A stretch of 64,000 nt of DNA from Caulobacter mirabilis (GCF_002749615.1 NZ_CP024201.1:1364001-1428000), one strand, 5' to 3'; numbered from the stretch's first letter, positions 25,560 through 34,553 are shown. Made by a program: numbers and translations. The notes: generated by a model not told the origin, from the letters alone.

Positions 25560-26265
25560 GCGCCCGATGCTGGAGGGGCTCCCGGTCGTTCGAGAGGCTT
25601 TCGCCAGGACGGTGCGGCTGGTGTCGACGGCCCGCTTGCGGGCATCCGTTCTCAACGCGCTGGTGGATGAAGACGACCTCGAGGCGCTGTCCGAGATCGA
25701 AGCCGCGACCAGTACGCGCCTGGTGGCTCAGGATCGCGGCTTCGAAAGCCTCCACGCGAACGAGTTCGTGTTCAACGTGCCGCACGCCAAGTTCGTCAAC
25801 GCGTGTTTCGCCTATGCAAAACCGCGGGAGCTGAATCGGTTCAACGGACCGGGCCGGGGCGCGTGGTACGCAGCGCTCGCCGTAGAGACCTGTCTGGCCG
25901 AGGTGGTCCACCACATGACGGAAATGCTTGCCCGGACAGGGGAGTTTCGGGCCGTGGTCGAGTATGCCGAAATGCACGCCAGCCTGGCCGGGGAGTATGT
26001 CGATCTTCGCCAGCTCCCGGACCATCCCTGCCTGCATCCCGACGCCGTGCTGGCCTATCCGCGCGGCAATGCGCTGGCCGAGGCCGCGCGCGCGGTGGGC
26101 CTCAACGGGATCATCTATCCGTCGGTGAGGCATTCGGGGGGGACATGTTTCGCGGCTCTATGGCCGCACGCCGTGCAGTCGGTTGCGCCTGGAAGCGTCT
26201 ACAGGATCGAATGGAAGGGCGGGCCGGAGCCCCACGTCGCCACGGTCAGCGGTGACCTGCCTTGA
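25531..26265 (+). CDS. RES-domain toxin (NAD-degrading family)
   Basis: This 244-residue protein contains the RES fold: RTVRLVSTARLRASVL near the start, FNGPGRGAWYAALAVETCLAEVVHH (the conserved Arg, Tyr, Glu set), and LNGIIYPSVRHSGGTCFAALWP. Characterised RES toxins deplete NAD+; that activity is inferred from the family. It starts at ATG 25531 inside the antitoxin gene, in another frame. Confidence 0.9.
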   Translation: MSTPFAADSERPMLEGLPVVREAFARTVRLVSTARLRASVLNALVDEDDLEALSEIEAATSTRLVAQDRGFESLHANEFVFNVPHAKFVNACFAYAKPRELNRFNGPGRGAWYAALAVETCLAEVVHHMTEMLARTGEFRAVVEYAEMHASLAGEYVDLRQLPDHPCLHPDAVLAYPRGNALAEAARAVGLNGIIYPSVRHSGGTCFAALWPHAVQSVAPGSVYRIEWKGGPEPHVATVSGDLP

Positions 26266-26318
26266 CCCCTTGGCCGCTCTGGCGTGACAGGCTGTCGCAC
26301 GCTCTTCATAAAGGGTCT

Positions 26319-26338
26319 ATTCAGCCGGCATTCAGCCG
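26319..26338 (+). promoter_or_regulatory. 11-bp-phased direct repeat, response regulator box
   Basis: ATTCAGCCG occurs at 26319-26327 and again at 26330-26338, an 11-bp phase typical of OmpR/PhoB-family binding sites. It lies 23 bases before the PepSY gene start. Autoregulation by the response regulator encoded two genes downstream is likely. Confidence 0.65.
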
Positions 26339-26360
26339 TATGCGCTTATCTCCCTTGGGC

Positions 26361-26720
26361 ATGAAACGCTTCCTCGTCCTCTTTGCCGCCGCGCTGATCG
26401 GCGCCGGGTCCCCGGCGGCGACGACGATCGCCTGGGCGCAGGGCCGCGGGCAGTACGACGACCGCGACGACGACCGCGGCCGGCGGGGAAACCCGTCCGA
26501 CGACGGATGGTCCCGCGGCGGCGATGCGCGCGGCGGCCGTCTGGTTCCGCTGGAACAGGTGATCCGCGGAATCGCCAGATCCAGCCCCGGGCGGCTGCTC
26601 GACGCGGGCCTGGAAGGCGGCGACCGGCCCATCTATCGCGTGCGCTGGCAGACCAACGACGGCCGGAGGATCGACTACATCGTCGACGCCCGCACCGGCC
26701 AGATCATCGGACGGGACTGA
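26361..26720 (+). CDS. periplasmic PepSY-domain protein
   Basis: This 119-residue protein has a signal peptide (MKRFLVLFAAALIGAG...WAQ, cleavage near residue 33). An Arg/Asp/Gly-rich linker follows, then a PepSY domain (PLEQVIRGIARSSPGRLLDAGLEGG ... VDARTGQIIGRD). The ATG at 26361 is preferred to an upstream GTG because it begins the signal peptide. PepSY proteins next to OmpR-type two-component genes often modulate the kinase; that is an inference here. Confidence 0.87.
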   Translation: MKRFLVLFAAALIGAGSPAATTIAWAQGRGQYDDRDDDRGRRGNPSDDGWSRGGDARGGRLVPLEQVIRGIARSSPGRLLDAGLEGGDRPIYRVRWQTNDGRRIDYIVDARTGQIIGRD

Positions 26721-26727
26721 GGACATC

Positions 26728-27405
26728 ATGCGCATCCTGCTGGTCGAGGACGATCCGGACCTGACCCGTCAGCTGAAGCTGGCCCTGGCCGACGCCGGCT
26801 ACGCCGTCGACCACGCCGGCGACGGCGAGGAGGCCCATTACCTGGGCGAAGCCGAACCGTACGACGCGGTGATCCTCGACCTGGGCCTGCCCAAGGTCGA
26901 CGGCGTGTCGGTGCTGGAGCGCTGGCGGCGCGAGAGCATCGCCACGCCGGTGCTGATCCTGACGGCGCGCGACAACTGGAGCCAGAAGGTGGCCGGGTTC
27001 GACGCCGGCGCCGACGACTATCTGACCAAGCCGTTCCACACCGAGGAGCTGCTGGCCCGCCTGCGCGCGCTGCTGCGCCGGTCGGCCGGCCACGCGACGC
27101 CGAACCTCAGCTGCGGGGGCCTGCGCCTCGATCCGCGCTCGGCCCGCGCCAGCGTCAACGGCGAGCCGCTGCGCCTGACCTCGCTCGAATACCGCCTGCT
27201 GCACTACATGATGATGCACCAGGGGCGGGTGATCAGCCGGACGGAGCTGGTCGAGCATCTGTACGACCAGGACTTCGACCGCGACTCCAACACCATCGAG
27301 GTGTTCATCGGCCGCGTGCGCAAGAAGGTCGGCGCCGACCGCATCGAGACGGTGCGCGGCCTCGGCTACCGGCTGGTGGCCCTCGAGGGCGAGGACGCCG
27401 GGTGA
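26728..27405 (+). CDS. OmpR/PhoB-family response regulator
   Basis: This 225-residue two-component regulator has a receiver domain with acidic pocket EDD (residues 7-9), phospho-acceptor Asp51 (VILDLGLPK) and Lys in TKPF. The winged-helix output domain has TSLEYRLLHYMMMHQGRVISRTELVEHLY. It starts 7 bases after the PepSY stop and overlaps the kinase gene by 4 bases. It resembles the FeuP/PhoP/QseB group. Confidence 0.94.
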   Translation: MRILLVEDDPDLTRQLKLALADAGYAVDHAGDGEEAHYLGEAEPYDAVILDLGLPKVDGVSVLERWRRESIATPVLILTARDNWSQKVAGFDAGADDYLTKPFHTEELLARLRALLRRSAGHATPNLSCGGLRLDPRSARASVNGEPLRLTSLEYRLLHYMMMHQGRVISRTELVEHLYDQDFDRDSNTIEVFIGRVRKKVGADRIETVRGLGYRLVALEGEDAG

Positions 27406-28796
27406 AGCTGCCCAGGCTGCCGGGTCTGAGCGGCCGCTCGCTGGTCGGGCGGCTGGTCCTGCTGGCGGCCGGCTGGAGCGTCGTCGTCCTGATCGTGACC
27501 GGGTTGGCGCTGACCGCCTTCTTCCAGCAGGCGGCGTTGCGCCGCTTCGATCAGGGGCTGATCGAACTGACCGAGGTGCTCAACGCGGGCATCAACATCA
27601 AGAACGGCGAGGTGGTCGTCCCGCCCGTGAACGACACCCGGTCGGGACGGGCCTTCGCGGGACGCTATTGGGAGATCGCGGAACACGGCAGTTCGGGGAA
27701 GATCCGTGCGATCAGGAAATCCCATTCCCTGTTCGACACCGAGCTGAAGGTCAGCGACGACGTCATCGCCGGCATCGCCGCCCAGCCGGGAACGGCGATC
27801 TACTTCAACACCATCGGGCCGCTCGATCAGCCGTTGCGGGCCAGCGGCATGCAGGTGCAGCTGGACGACCGCGCGCAGCCGGTGATCATCCTGGTGGCCG
27901 AAGACCGCTCGCCCATCGACCGGGAGGCTGAGCGTTTCGCCCTGATGACCGGCGCCGCCCTGCTGGCCCTCGGCGCGGGCATCCTGGCCGCCGTCTTCCT
28001 GCAGGTCCGGATCGGCCTGCAACCGCTGTTCAGCCTCAGGCGCGAGGTGGCCGAGGTCCGCAAGGGCCGGGCCGAACGGATCGAGGGCGACTATCCCACC
28101 GAGCTCGAACCCCTGGCCCGAGAGCTGAACGCCCTGGTCGCGCACAACCAGGACGTGGTCGAGCGTCAGCGCACCCACGTCGGCAACCTGGCCCACGCTC
28201 TCAAGACGCCGTTGTCGGTCATGCTGACCGAAGCGCAGCAGCAGCCCAGCCAGCTGTCCGAGGTGGTGACCCGCCAGGCCGAGGCCATGCGGAACCATGT
28301 CGAGCACCACCTGCGCCGGGCGCGGGCGGCGGCTCGTAGCCAGAGCATGGGCGAACGCACCCTGGTCGAGCCGGTCATCGACGAACTGGCGGTGACGCTG
28401 GAGCGGATATTCCAACGCAAGGGGGTCGAGATCGACTGGCGATGCCCCGACGACCTCTGCTTCCGCGGCGAGAAGCAGGACCTGATGGAGGTCGCCGGCA
28501 ATGTGATGGAAAACGCCGGCAAGTGGTGCAAGGCCAAGGTGCGGGTGACCGCCGAGATCGCCGGGCCGGAGACCCTGCTGCTCAGGGTCGAGGACGACGG
28601 ACCGGGCTTGCCGGCGGAGCGGCGAGGCGAGGTGCTCAAGCGCGGCGCCCGCCTGGACGAAAGCGCGCCCGGCTCCGGCCTGGGCCTGGCCATCGTCGAC
28701 GAGCTGGCCCGGGCCTATGGAGGAACCGTGACGCTGGGCGACGCCGCGATGGGCGGGTTGAAAGTCGAGATCGTCCTGCCGCGGGCGGAAGCCTGA
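27402..28796 (+). CDS. sensor histidine kinase, partner of the upstream regulator
   Basis: This 464-residue inner-membrane kinase has a first membrane segment at about 20-42, a periplasmic sensor of about 135 residues and a second membrane segment at about 184-206. A HAMP-like region follows, then an H-box NLAHALKTPLSV with His265 and an ATPase domain with N (NVMENAGKWC), G1 (EDDGPGLP) and G2 (GSGLGLAIV) boxes. The start is GTG at 27402. It belongs to the PhoQ/FeuQ-like class with the AHALKTPL H-box. Confidence 0.93.
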   Translation: MKLPRLPGLSGRSLVGRLVLLAAGWSVVVLIVTGLALTAFFQQAALRRFDQGLIELTEVLNAGINIKNGEVVVPPVNDTRSGRAFAGRYWEIAEHGSSGKIRAIRKSHSLFDTELKVSDDVIAGIAAQPGTAIYFNTIGPLDQPLRASGMQVQLDDRAQPVIILVAEDRSPIDREAERFALMTGAALLALGAGILAAVFLQVRIGLQPLFSLRREVAEVRKGRAERIEGDYPTELEPLARELNALVAHNQDVVERQRTHVGNLAHALKTPLSVMLTEAQQQPSQLSEVVTRQAEAMRNHVEHHLRRARAAARSQSMGERTLVEPVIDELAVTLERIFQRKGVEIDWRCPDDLCFRGEKQDLMEVAGNVMENAGKWCKAKVRVTAEIAGPETLLLRVEDDGPGLPAERRGEVLKRGARLDESAPGSGLGLAIVDELARAYGGTVTLGDAAMGGLKVEIVLPRAEA

Positions 28797-28866
28797 GAAA
28801 CTCCGATTTCGGAAAGCTTTAACCCATAATGGGCAAGGCTGGGCGGCAGTAGGGTCAGGGGGACCC

Positions 28867-30222
28867 GTGGCGCGTGGGCCGATGCCGGGACTGACCGACG
28901 ACAAGATCGCCCTGCTGAAGACCTTGGTGGCCGCCTCGCCGGACGAGGTCGTGCGCGGGCTCGAGAAGGCGGTCTGCAAGGAAGGGACGACCGGTCCGCT
29001 GGCCGCCATCGGCGCCCTGGTCGAGGCCGAGGCCGCCGACCGCCAAGTCCGCTTCACCACCTTCCAGCCCTTGGCGCCGATGTTCGGGCCCGAGGCCGGC
29101 GACGGGCGGGTCACCTTCCCGCGCGCCGCGCTGGGCCGGATCTGGCAAGGCCTGAAGGCCGACGTCCCGCGCCTGGTCGAGCAGGCGGTCGAGGCCTGCT
29201 ACTACATCGATCCCGAAGAGCCCTGGCCAGCTGTCTTCGACACCCTGTGCCTGCAAGCGGCGAGCGGACTGAGGGCCGCGGAGACGCCGGACTACGTCTC
29301 CGCCGCGGCGGCCTGCGACGCCCGGCGTCCGGGTCTGTCGCAGACGCTGGTCCTGGCGCTGGAGATCGCGCCCATCGTGCGGCCGCCGCTGCTCAGGCTC
29401 GGCGAATGGCTGCAGCGCATGACCAACGAGCGGCGGGCGGTGGCGCGGCTGGCCTATCGCGACGCCGAGGCGGTGCGCCAGGGCGGCGGGCCACTGATGT
29501 TCGAGATGCTGGCCGCGCACCTGAAACAGCCCTGGACGATCCTGCGCATCGCCACCTCGATCATGGAGCATCCGGGCGAGCGCTACCTGGCGGCCTCCGA
29601 GCTGGCCCTGTTCGGCGATCGGGCGCTGGCCGACATCGAGGCCCAGGTCGAGCGGGTCCGGCACCTGCGGCCCGGCGCCGGCGTGGAGGTCGCGCTGGAC
29701 GCCGCCCGGGCCGTCCAGCACGCGATCGACGAGACCGGCGAGTTCGATCAGTCCGTCCAGCTGTCGCGCGACGGCCCCTGGGGCCAGCGTCTGGCCCGGC
29801 TGAAGCACGGTCTGGCGGCGGCCGTCGAGGTCCGCCTGCGCGAGATCGACGAGGCGGTCGCCCAGGCCTTGCCCGTGGTGAAGGTGCGCTACTCCGGTCG
29901 ACTCACCTCCACCGCACCCAAGCTGGACTCGCCCGCCGATGAGGCGGCGGTCGCCTGGGCCGTGGGCCTGCTGACCTTCGCCGCCGAGATCCGCAACTGC
30001 GCCACCGACGGCGGTTTCGGCGGCGTGCGCGGCAAGGTGCTGGAGACGATCGGCCAGCGGATCGACCATTACGTCGAGGACGTGCTCGAGCAGATTCGGC
30101 TGGGCGACATCGAGAACGACGAGATCGCCCGCGAGCATCTCGACGTCGCCGCCCGCCTGCTGACCTTGGTCCGGGACCGGCAGGCCGGGGCCATCGTCCG
30201 GCGCCGCGCGGCGGCGGCCTAG
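28867..30222 (+). CDS. conserved-looking cytoplasmic protein of unknown function
   Basis: This 451-residue, largely alpha-helical protein has no signal peptide or membrane segment. The start is GTG at 28867, 5 bases after AGGGGGA. I do not recognise the family and see no catalytic motif. The sequence has long helical stretches (for example LFGDRALADIEAQVERVRHL) and a C-terminal basic end. It lies 71 bases after the kinase gene and 54 before ccmI, so it is probably a separate unit. Codon usage matches its neighbours. Confidence 0.8.
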   Translation: MARGPMPGLTDDKIALLKTLVAASPDEVVRGLEKAVCKEGTTGPLAAIGALVEAEAADRQVRFTTFQPLAPMFGPEAGDGRVTFPRAALGRIWQGLKADVPRLVEQAVEACYYIDPEEPWPAVFDTLCLQAASGLRAAETPDYVSAAAACDARRPGLSQTLVLALEIAPIVRPPLLRLGEWLQRMTNERRAVARLAYRDAEAVRQGGGPLMFEMLAAHLKQPWTILRIATSIMEHPGERYLAASELALFGDRALADIEAQVERVRHLRPGAGVEVALDAARAVQHAIDETGEFDQSVQLSRDGPWGQRLARLKHGLAAAVEVRLREIDEAVAQALPVVKVRYSGRLTSTAPKLDSPADEAAVAWAVGLLTFAAEIRNCATDGGFGGVRGKVLETIGQRIDHYVEDVLEQIRLGDIENDEIAREHLDVAARLLTLVRDRQAGAIVRRRAAAA

Positions 30223-30276
30223 GCCTGGACCGTCTGGCCACTCGCTAAGCGGTCCGTGATCCGCTAAAGCCCCCTC

Positions 30277-31413
30277 ATGTTCGCATTCTGGATCGCTGCG
30301 GCGGCGCTTTCTGCGGCCGTCGCCTGGCTGATGCTGCGCGGCGCCCGCGCGGCTGAGCGGCGCGTGGGCGAGGGCGATCCTGCGGTGGCCGTGCATCGCC
30401 GCCAGCTGGCCGAGATCGACGACCTGGCCGCCCGCGGCCTGCTGCCGGAGACCGAGGTGCGCGCCGCGCGCGCCGAGGCGGGCCGCCGCCTGCTGGCCGC
30501 GGCCGACGCGGCGGCCCCCGCGACGGGACTGGGCGGACGCCGCCTGGCCCTGGCCGCCACCATTGCCGCGCCGCTGCTGGCGGTGGGAACCTATGTCGCC
30601 GTCGGCTCGCCCGGAACGCCCGACCAGCCCTTCGCCCGCCGCCTGGCCGAGTGGCGAGCCGGCGACCCCGGGAAACTGGACGCGCCCCAGATCGCCGCCG
30701 TCCTGCGCGCCGTGACCGCCGAGCGGCCCAACGACGCCGAGGCTTTCCGCAACCTGGCCCTGGCCGAGATGGCGTCCGGCGACGTCCGCGCCGCGACCAC
30801 CGCCCTGCGCCGCGCCGTCGCCGTCGCGCCCGACCGCGCCGACCTGTGGGCGGCCCTGGGCGAGGCCTTCGTCGCCGAAGGCGAGGGACAGGTGGGCGAG
30901 GACGCCCGCACCGCCTTCCGCGAGGCCGTCAAGCGCGATCCGAAGTCCCTGAGCGCCCGCTACTTCCTGGCCCGCGGCGAGATTGCCGAGGGCCGCGCCG
31001 CCGAAGGCCTGGCCGCCTGGCGCGCCCTGGCCGCGGACCTTCCCGTCGGCGACCCCAACCGCACCGCCCTGATCGCCGAGATCGCCCAGGTCGAGAAGAC
31101 CGGAGGCCTCGCCGAACAGGGGCGGGAACAGGGGCCGGATGCGGCCGCGGCGCAGGCGCAGGCTCAGGCTCGAGCCCAGGGCGGCGAGGGGCTGCCTGAC
31201 GCGGACGCCATCCGCGGCATGGTCGAGGGGCTGGCCGCGCGGCTGGAGGCCGAACCGAACGATCCGCAAGGTTGGGTGCGCCTGGTCCGCGCCTGGTCCG
31301 TGCTGGGCGAGACCGGCAAGCGCGACGCCGCCCGGGCCCGCGCCAAGACCCTGTTCAACGACGATCCCGACGTGCTGCGCGCGCTCGACCAGGCGGCGGA
31401 GGCCCCGCGATGA
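30277..31413 (+). CDS. ccmI: cytochrome c maturation protein CcmI (CycH)
   Basis: This 378-residue apocytochrome chaperone/haem lyase subunit has an N-terminal membrane segment (FWIAAAALSAAVAWLML). A short cytoplasmic loop with the family pattern VHRRQLAEIDDLAARGLLPETEVRAARAE and a second membrane segment (about 88-108) follow. TPR repeats come after that (NDAEAFRNLALAEMASGDVRAATTALRRAVAVAP...). It is first in the ccmI-E-F-H operon with a 4-base overlap to ccmE. Confidence 0.9.
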   Translation: MFAFWIAAAALSAAVAWLMLRGARAAERRVGEGDPAVAVHRRQLAEIDDLAARGLLPETEVRAARAEAGRRLLAAADAAAPATGLGGRRLALAATIAAPLLAVGTYVAVGSPGTPDQPFARRLAEWRAGDPGKLDAPQIAAVLRAVTAERPNDAEAFRNLALAEMASGDVRAATTALRRAVAVAPDRADLWAALGEAFVAEGEGQVGEDARTAFREAVKRDPKSLSARYFLARGEIAEGRAAEGLAAWRALAADLPVGDPNRTALIAEIAQVEKTGGLAEQGREQGPDAAAAQAQAQARAQGGEGLPDADAIRGMVEGLAARLEAEPNDPQGWVRLVRAWSVLGETGKRDAARARAKTLFNDDPDVLRALDQAAEAPR

Positions 31414-31895
31414 GCTTCTGGCCCAAGTCCCGAACCGCCCGGCGGCGGCTGACCGTCCTGCTGGCGATCGCGCCGGTGCTGGCCCTGGCCGTCGGCCTGA
31501 CCATGTGGGGCCTGCGGGACTCGATCTCGCTGTTCTACACCCCGGCCCAGGCCCAGGAGGCCAAGGTGCCGGCCGGTCGGCATCTGCAGCTGGGCGGGCT
31601 GGTCGAGACGGGCAGCGTGAGGAAGCATCCCGACGGCCGGGTCGAGTTCGTCGTCACCGACAACCGCGCGACCTCGAAGGTGGTGTTCCAGGGCGACCTG
31701 CCCGACCTGTTCCGCGAGGGGCAGGGGATCGTCGCCGACGGCGCCTACGACGCGCAGGGCGTGTTCGTGGCCAAGCGCGTGCTGGCCAAGCACGACGAGA
31801 AGTACATGCCCAAGAACGTCGCCGACGCGATCAAGGAACAGGGCGAGTGGCGCGGGGACGAGTCTCCTTCCGCCGAGCGGGGTAGGGCCGAATGA
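31410..31895 (+). CDS. ccmE: haem chaperone CcmE (CycJ)
   Basis: This 161-residue periplasmic haem carrier is anchored by an N-terminal membrane segment (about 13-33). The OB-fold contains LGGLVETGSVRKHPDGRVEFVVTD. The haem-attachment motif is AKHDEKYMP with His128, the residue that binds haem covalently in this family. It delivers haem to CcmF/H. It overlaps both neighbours. Confidence 0.95.
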   Translation: MSFWPKSRTARRRLTVLLAIAPVLALAVGLTMWGLRDSISLFYTPAQAQEAKVPAGRHLQLGGLVETGSVRKHPDGRVEFVVTDNRATSKVVFQGDLPDLFREGQGIVADGAYDAQGVFVAKRVLAKHDEKYMPKNVADAIKEQGEWRGDESPSAERGRAE

Positions 31896-33850
31896 CCGCC
31901 GAACTGGGGGCGTTCGCCCTGGCCCTGGCGCTGGCCCTGGCCGTCGCCCAGATGGCGTTGGGCCTGGCGGGCGGCCGGCGGCCGGCGCTGGCCGGGGCGG
32001 CCGAAGGCGCCAGCGTCGGCGGCTTCCTGGCCGTGGCCGCGGCCTTCGCGGCGCTGGTCGTCGCCTTCGTCACGTCCGACTTCTCGGTGGCCAACGTCGC
32101 GGCCAACTCCCACACCGCCAAGCCGATGCTCTACAAGGTCGCCGGCGCCTGGGGCAACCACGAGGGCTCGATGCTGCTGTGGTGCCTGGCCCTGACCGGA
32201 TTCGGCGCCGGCGTGGCCCTGTTCGGCCGGACGCTGCCGGCGGCGCTGAAGAGCCGCGTGCTCGGCGTGCAGGGCGCCCTCGGCGTTCTGTTCCTGGCCT
32301 ACACCGTCTTCGCCTCGAACCCGCTGGCGCGGGTGGTGATGCCGCCGGTCGAGGGGCGGTCGCTGAACCCGCTGCTGCAGGACCCGGCGCTCGCCTTCCA
32401 TCCGCCGTTCCTCTACCTCGGCTATGTCGGCTTCTCTGTGGTGTTCTCCTTCGCCGCGGCGGCGCTGATCGGCGGCCGGATCGACGCGGCCTGGGCCCGC
32501 TGGGTGCGGCCCTGGACCCTGGCGGCCTGGGCCATGCTGACCGTCGGCATCACCCTGGGCGCCTTCTGGGCCTACTACGAGCTGGGCTGGGGCGGCTGGT
32601 GGTTCTGGGACCCGGTCGAGAACGCCAGCTTCATGCCCTGGCTGATCGGCGCGGCCCTGCTCCACTCGGCCATCGTCACCGAGAAGCGCGGCGCGCTGGG
32701 CGGCTGGACCGTGTTCCTGGCCCTGGCGGCCTTCACCTTCTCGATGCTCGGGGCCTTCCTGGTGCGGTCGGGCGTGCTGACCAGCGTCCACGCCTTCGCC
32801 GTCGACCCCACCCGCGGGGTGCTGCTGCTGTCGATCCTGGGCGTGGCGGCGGGAGCGGGCTTCGCCCTGTTCGCCTGGCGCGCGCCGACCCTGCAGCAGG
32901 GCGGCGTCTTCGCCCCGGTCAGCCGCGAGAGTCTGATCGTCCTCAACAACATCCTGCTGACCGCCGCCACCGCGACGGTCCTGCTGGGCACCCTGTTCCC
33001 GCTGATCCGCGAGGCCGTCACCGGCGACACCGTCTCGGTCGGGCCGCCGTTCTTCGCCCTGACCTTCGTGCCGCTGATGGCGCTGGGGATGCTGCTGCTG
33101 CCGTTCGGCCCGCTGACCGCCTGGAAGCGCGGCGACGCGCGGGCGGCGGCCGACCGGCTGAAGCTGGCCGGGGCGATCACCGTCGCGGCCGGCGTCGCGA
33201 CCTTCGCCGCCGTCGAACCGCGCAAGGCCCTGGCTTCCGCGGGCGTGGCGCTGGGCGTCTGGCTGATCGCCGGCGCCGTGGCCGAGGTGGCCGAACGGAC
33301 GCGGATGTTCCGCGCGCCCTGGGCCGAGGTTCGACGTCGCCTGACCGGCCTGCCGCGCGGCGCCTGGGGCATGACCCTGGCCCACGCCGGCCTCGGCGTC
33401 TTCACCCTGGGCGCGGTGTTCGAGACCAGCTGGAAGGTCGAGGCGGCCGAGGCCCTGTCCCTCAACGGCAAGCTGTCCGTCGGCGCTTATGAGCTGACCC
33501 TGAACGAGGTCGGCATCGTCGAAGGGCCGAACTATCTGGCCGAGCGCGGGCAGGTGACGGTGACGCGCGGCGGCCGGACCGTCTGCGAGGCTGCGCCGGA
33601 GCGGCGCTTCTATCCTACCGGCGGCCAGACCACCTCCGAGGTCGCCCTATGCAATCGCGGCCTGGACCAGGTCTACATCGTGCTGGGCGAGCGGCGCGCG
33701 GGCGAGGGCGGCCAGCCGGCCTGGCTGCTGCGCGGCTATTTCAACCCGTGGGTCCAGCTGATCTTCCTGGGACCGCTGCTGATGGCGATCGGCGGACTGG
33801 TCTCGCTGTCGGACCGCCGGCTCCGCTTCGGCGTGGGGAGCAAGGCATGA
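31892..33850 (+). CDS. ccmF: cytochrome c haem lyase subunit CcmF (CycK)
   Basis: This 652-residue polytopic membrane protein has the haem-handling WWD motif as WGGWWFWDPVENASFMPWL (about residues 230-250). It also has the conserved LYKVAGAWGNHEGSMLLW and FHPPFLYLGYVGF segments. With CcmH and CcmI it attaches haem to CXXCH apocytochromes. It has full family length and overlaps ccmH by 4 bases. Confidence 0.96.
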   Translation: MTAELGAFALALALALAVAQMALGLAGGRRPALAGAAEGASVGGFLAVAAAFAALVVAFVTSDFSVANVAANSHTAKPMLYKVAGAWGNHEGSMLLWCLALTGFGAGVALFGRTLPAALKSRVLGVQGALGVLFLAYTVFASNPLARVVMPPVEGRSLNPLLQDPALAFHPPFLYLGYVGFSVVFSFAAAALIGGRIDAAWARWVRPWTLAAWAMLTVGITLGAFWAYYELGWGGWWFWDPVENASFMPWLIGAALLHSAIVTEKRGALGGWTVFLALAAFTFSMLGAFLVRSGVLTSVHAFAVDPTRGVLLLSILGVAAGAGFALFAWRAPTLQQGGVFAPVSRESLIVLNNILLTAATATVLLGTLFPLIREAVTGDTVSVGPPFFALTFVPLMALGMLLLPFGPLTAWKRGDARAAADRLKLAGAITVAAGVATFAAVEPRKALASAGVALGVWLIAGAVAEVAERTRMFRAPWAEVRRRLTGLPRGAWGMTLAHAGLGVFTLGAVFETSWKVEAAEALSLNGKLSVGAYELTLNEVGIVEGPNYLAERGQVTVTRGGRTVCEAAPERRFYPTGGQTTSEVALCNRGLDQVYIVLGERRAGEGGQPAWLLRGYFNPWVQLIFLGPLLMAIGGLVSLSDRRLRFGVGSKA

Positions 33851-34302
33851 GGCGGCTCGGCGCGCTGCTGACGGTCCTGGCGGCCGTGTTCGTGATGGGG
33901 GCGGCGTCCGACCCGTCCGAGCGGCTGCCCGACCCGGCCCAGGAGGCCCGCGCCCGCGACCTGTTTCGCGAGGTCCGCTGCCTGGTCTGCCAGAACGAAT
34001 CCATCGACGATTCCGACGCCGATCTGGCCCGCGATCTGCGCAAGGTCGTGCGCGAGCAGGTGGCGAGCGGCAAGTCCGACGTCGAGGTGAAGCGCTTCCT
34101 GACTGACCGCTACGGCGAGTTCGTGCTGCTGAAGCCCGCGTTCAGCTGGGGCAACGCGGCGCTGTGGCTGACGCCGCTGCTGGCGCTGCTCGCGGGCGGG
34201 GTCCTGCTGGCGCTGCGGCTTCGACGGCCCGCGGCGCCCGAGCCCTTGACCGAAGCCGAGGAAACGCGTCTGGCGGCCTTGCTAGACGATGAGACGCCGT
34301 GA
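33847..34302 (+). CDS. ccmH: cytochrome c maturation protein CcmH (CycL)
   Basis: This 151-residue thiol reductant of apocytochrome has a signal peptide and the redox motif RCLVCQNESIDDSDADLARDLR with Cys45 and Cys48. A C-terminal membrane segment (about 103-125) follows. It closes the operon. The usual ccmG (thioredoxin-like) gene between ccmF and ccmH is absent here, as in rhizobial cycHJKL operons. Confidence 0.94.
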   Translation: MRRLGALLTVLAAVFVMGAASDPSERLPDPAQEARARDLFREVRCLVCQNESIDDSDADLARDLRKVVREQVASGKSDVEVKRFLTDRYGEFVLLKPAFSWGNAALWLTPLLALLAGGVLLALRLRRPAAPEPLTEAEETRLAALLDDETP

Positions 34303-34306
34303 CACG

Positions 34307-34360
34307 CTGGAGCATGCCCGGGCCGGACGAATGCGTCCGGACCGGATCGGCATGCTCCAG
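34307..34360. repeat. inverted repeat CTGGAGCATGCC / GGCATGCTCCAG
   Basis: Exact 12-bp arms at 34307-34318 and 34349-34360 enclose a GCCGGACGAATGCGTCCGG-type inner palindrome. It starts 5 bases after the ccmH stop. It could end the ccm transcript, though no T-run follows. Confidence 0.65.
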
Positions 34361-34372
34361 GTTCAAAAGGTC

Positions 34373-34424
34373 TAGAGCGCGTTCGGGCGGCGGAACCGCG
34401 TGCACTTCCGCCTAACGCGCTCTA
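34373..34424. repeat. inverted repeat TAGAGCGCGTT / AACGCGCTCTA
   Basis: Exact 11-bp arms at 34373-34383 and 34414-34424 surround an inner GGCGGAA...TTCCGCC stem. Elements of this kind are common intergenic repeats in alphaproteobacteria. Together with the preceding repeat it fills most of the ccmH-degP gap; the remaining 130 bases before degP show no promoter I can name. Confidence 0.65.
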
Positions 34425-34553
34425 GCGTCGCGTTCGTCGCCCTAGAAACGCCATGGTCGATGACGGAAAGATAACTTGAGAGCCCTTGTGCTCTTTGGCA
34501 TCGAACGCAGATACGCAGAGGCCCCCGCTTTCGGGGACAGGAACGGATAGAAG

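Noticed and set aside
28820..28835. Possible CtrA half-site (TTTAACCCAT) upstream of the 451-residue protein gene
   Set aside because: Only one half of TTAA-N7-TTAA is present and it has a mismatch to the usual TTAACCAT word; too weak to list.
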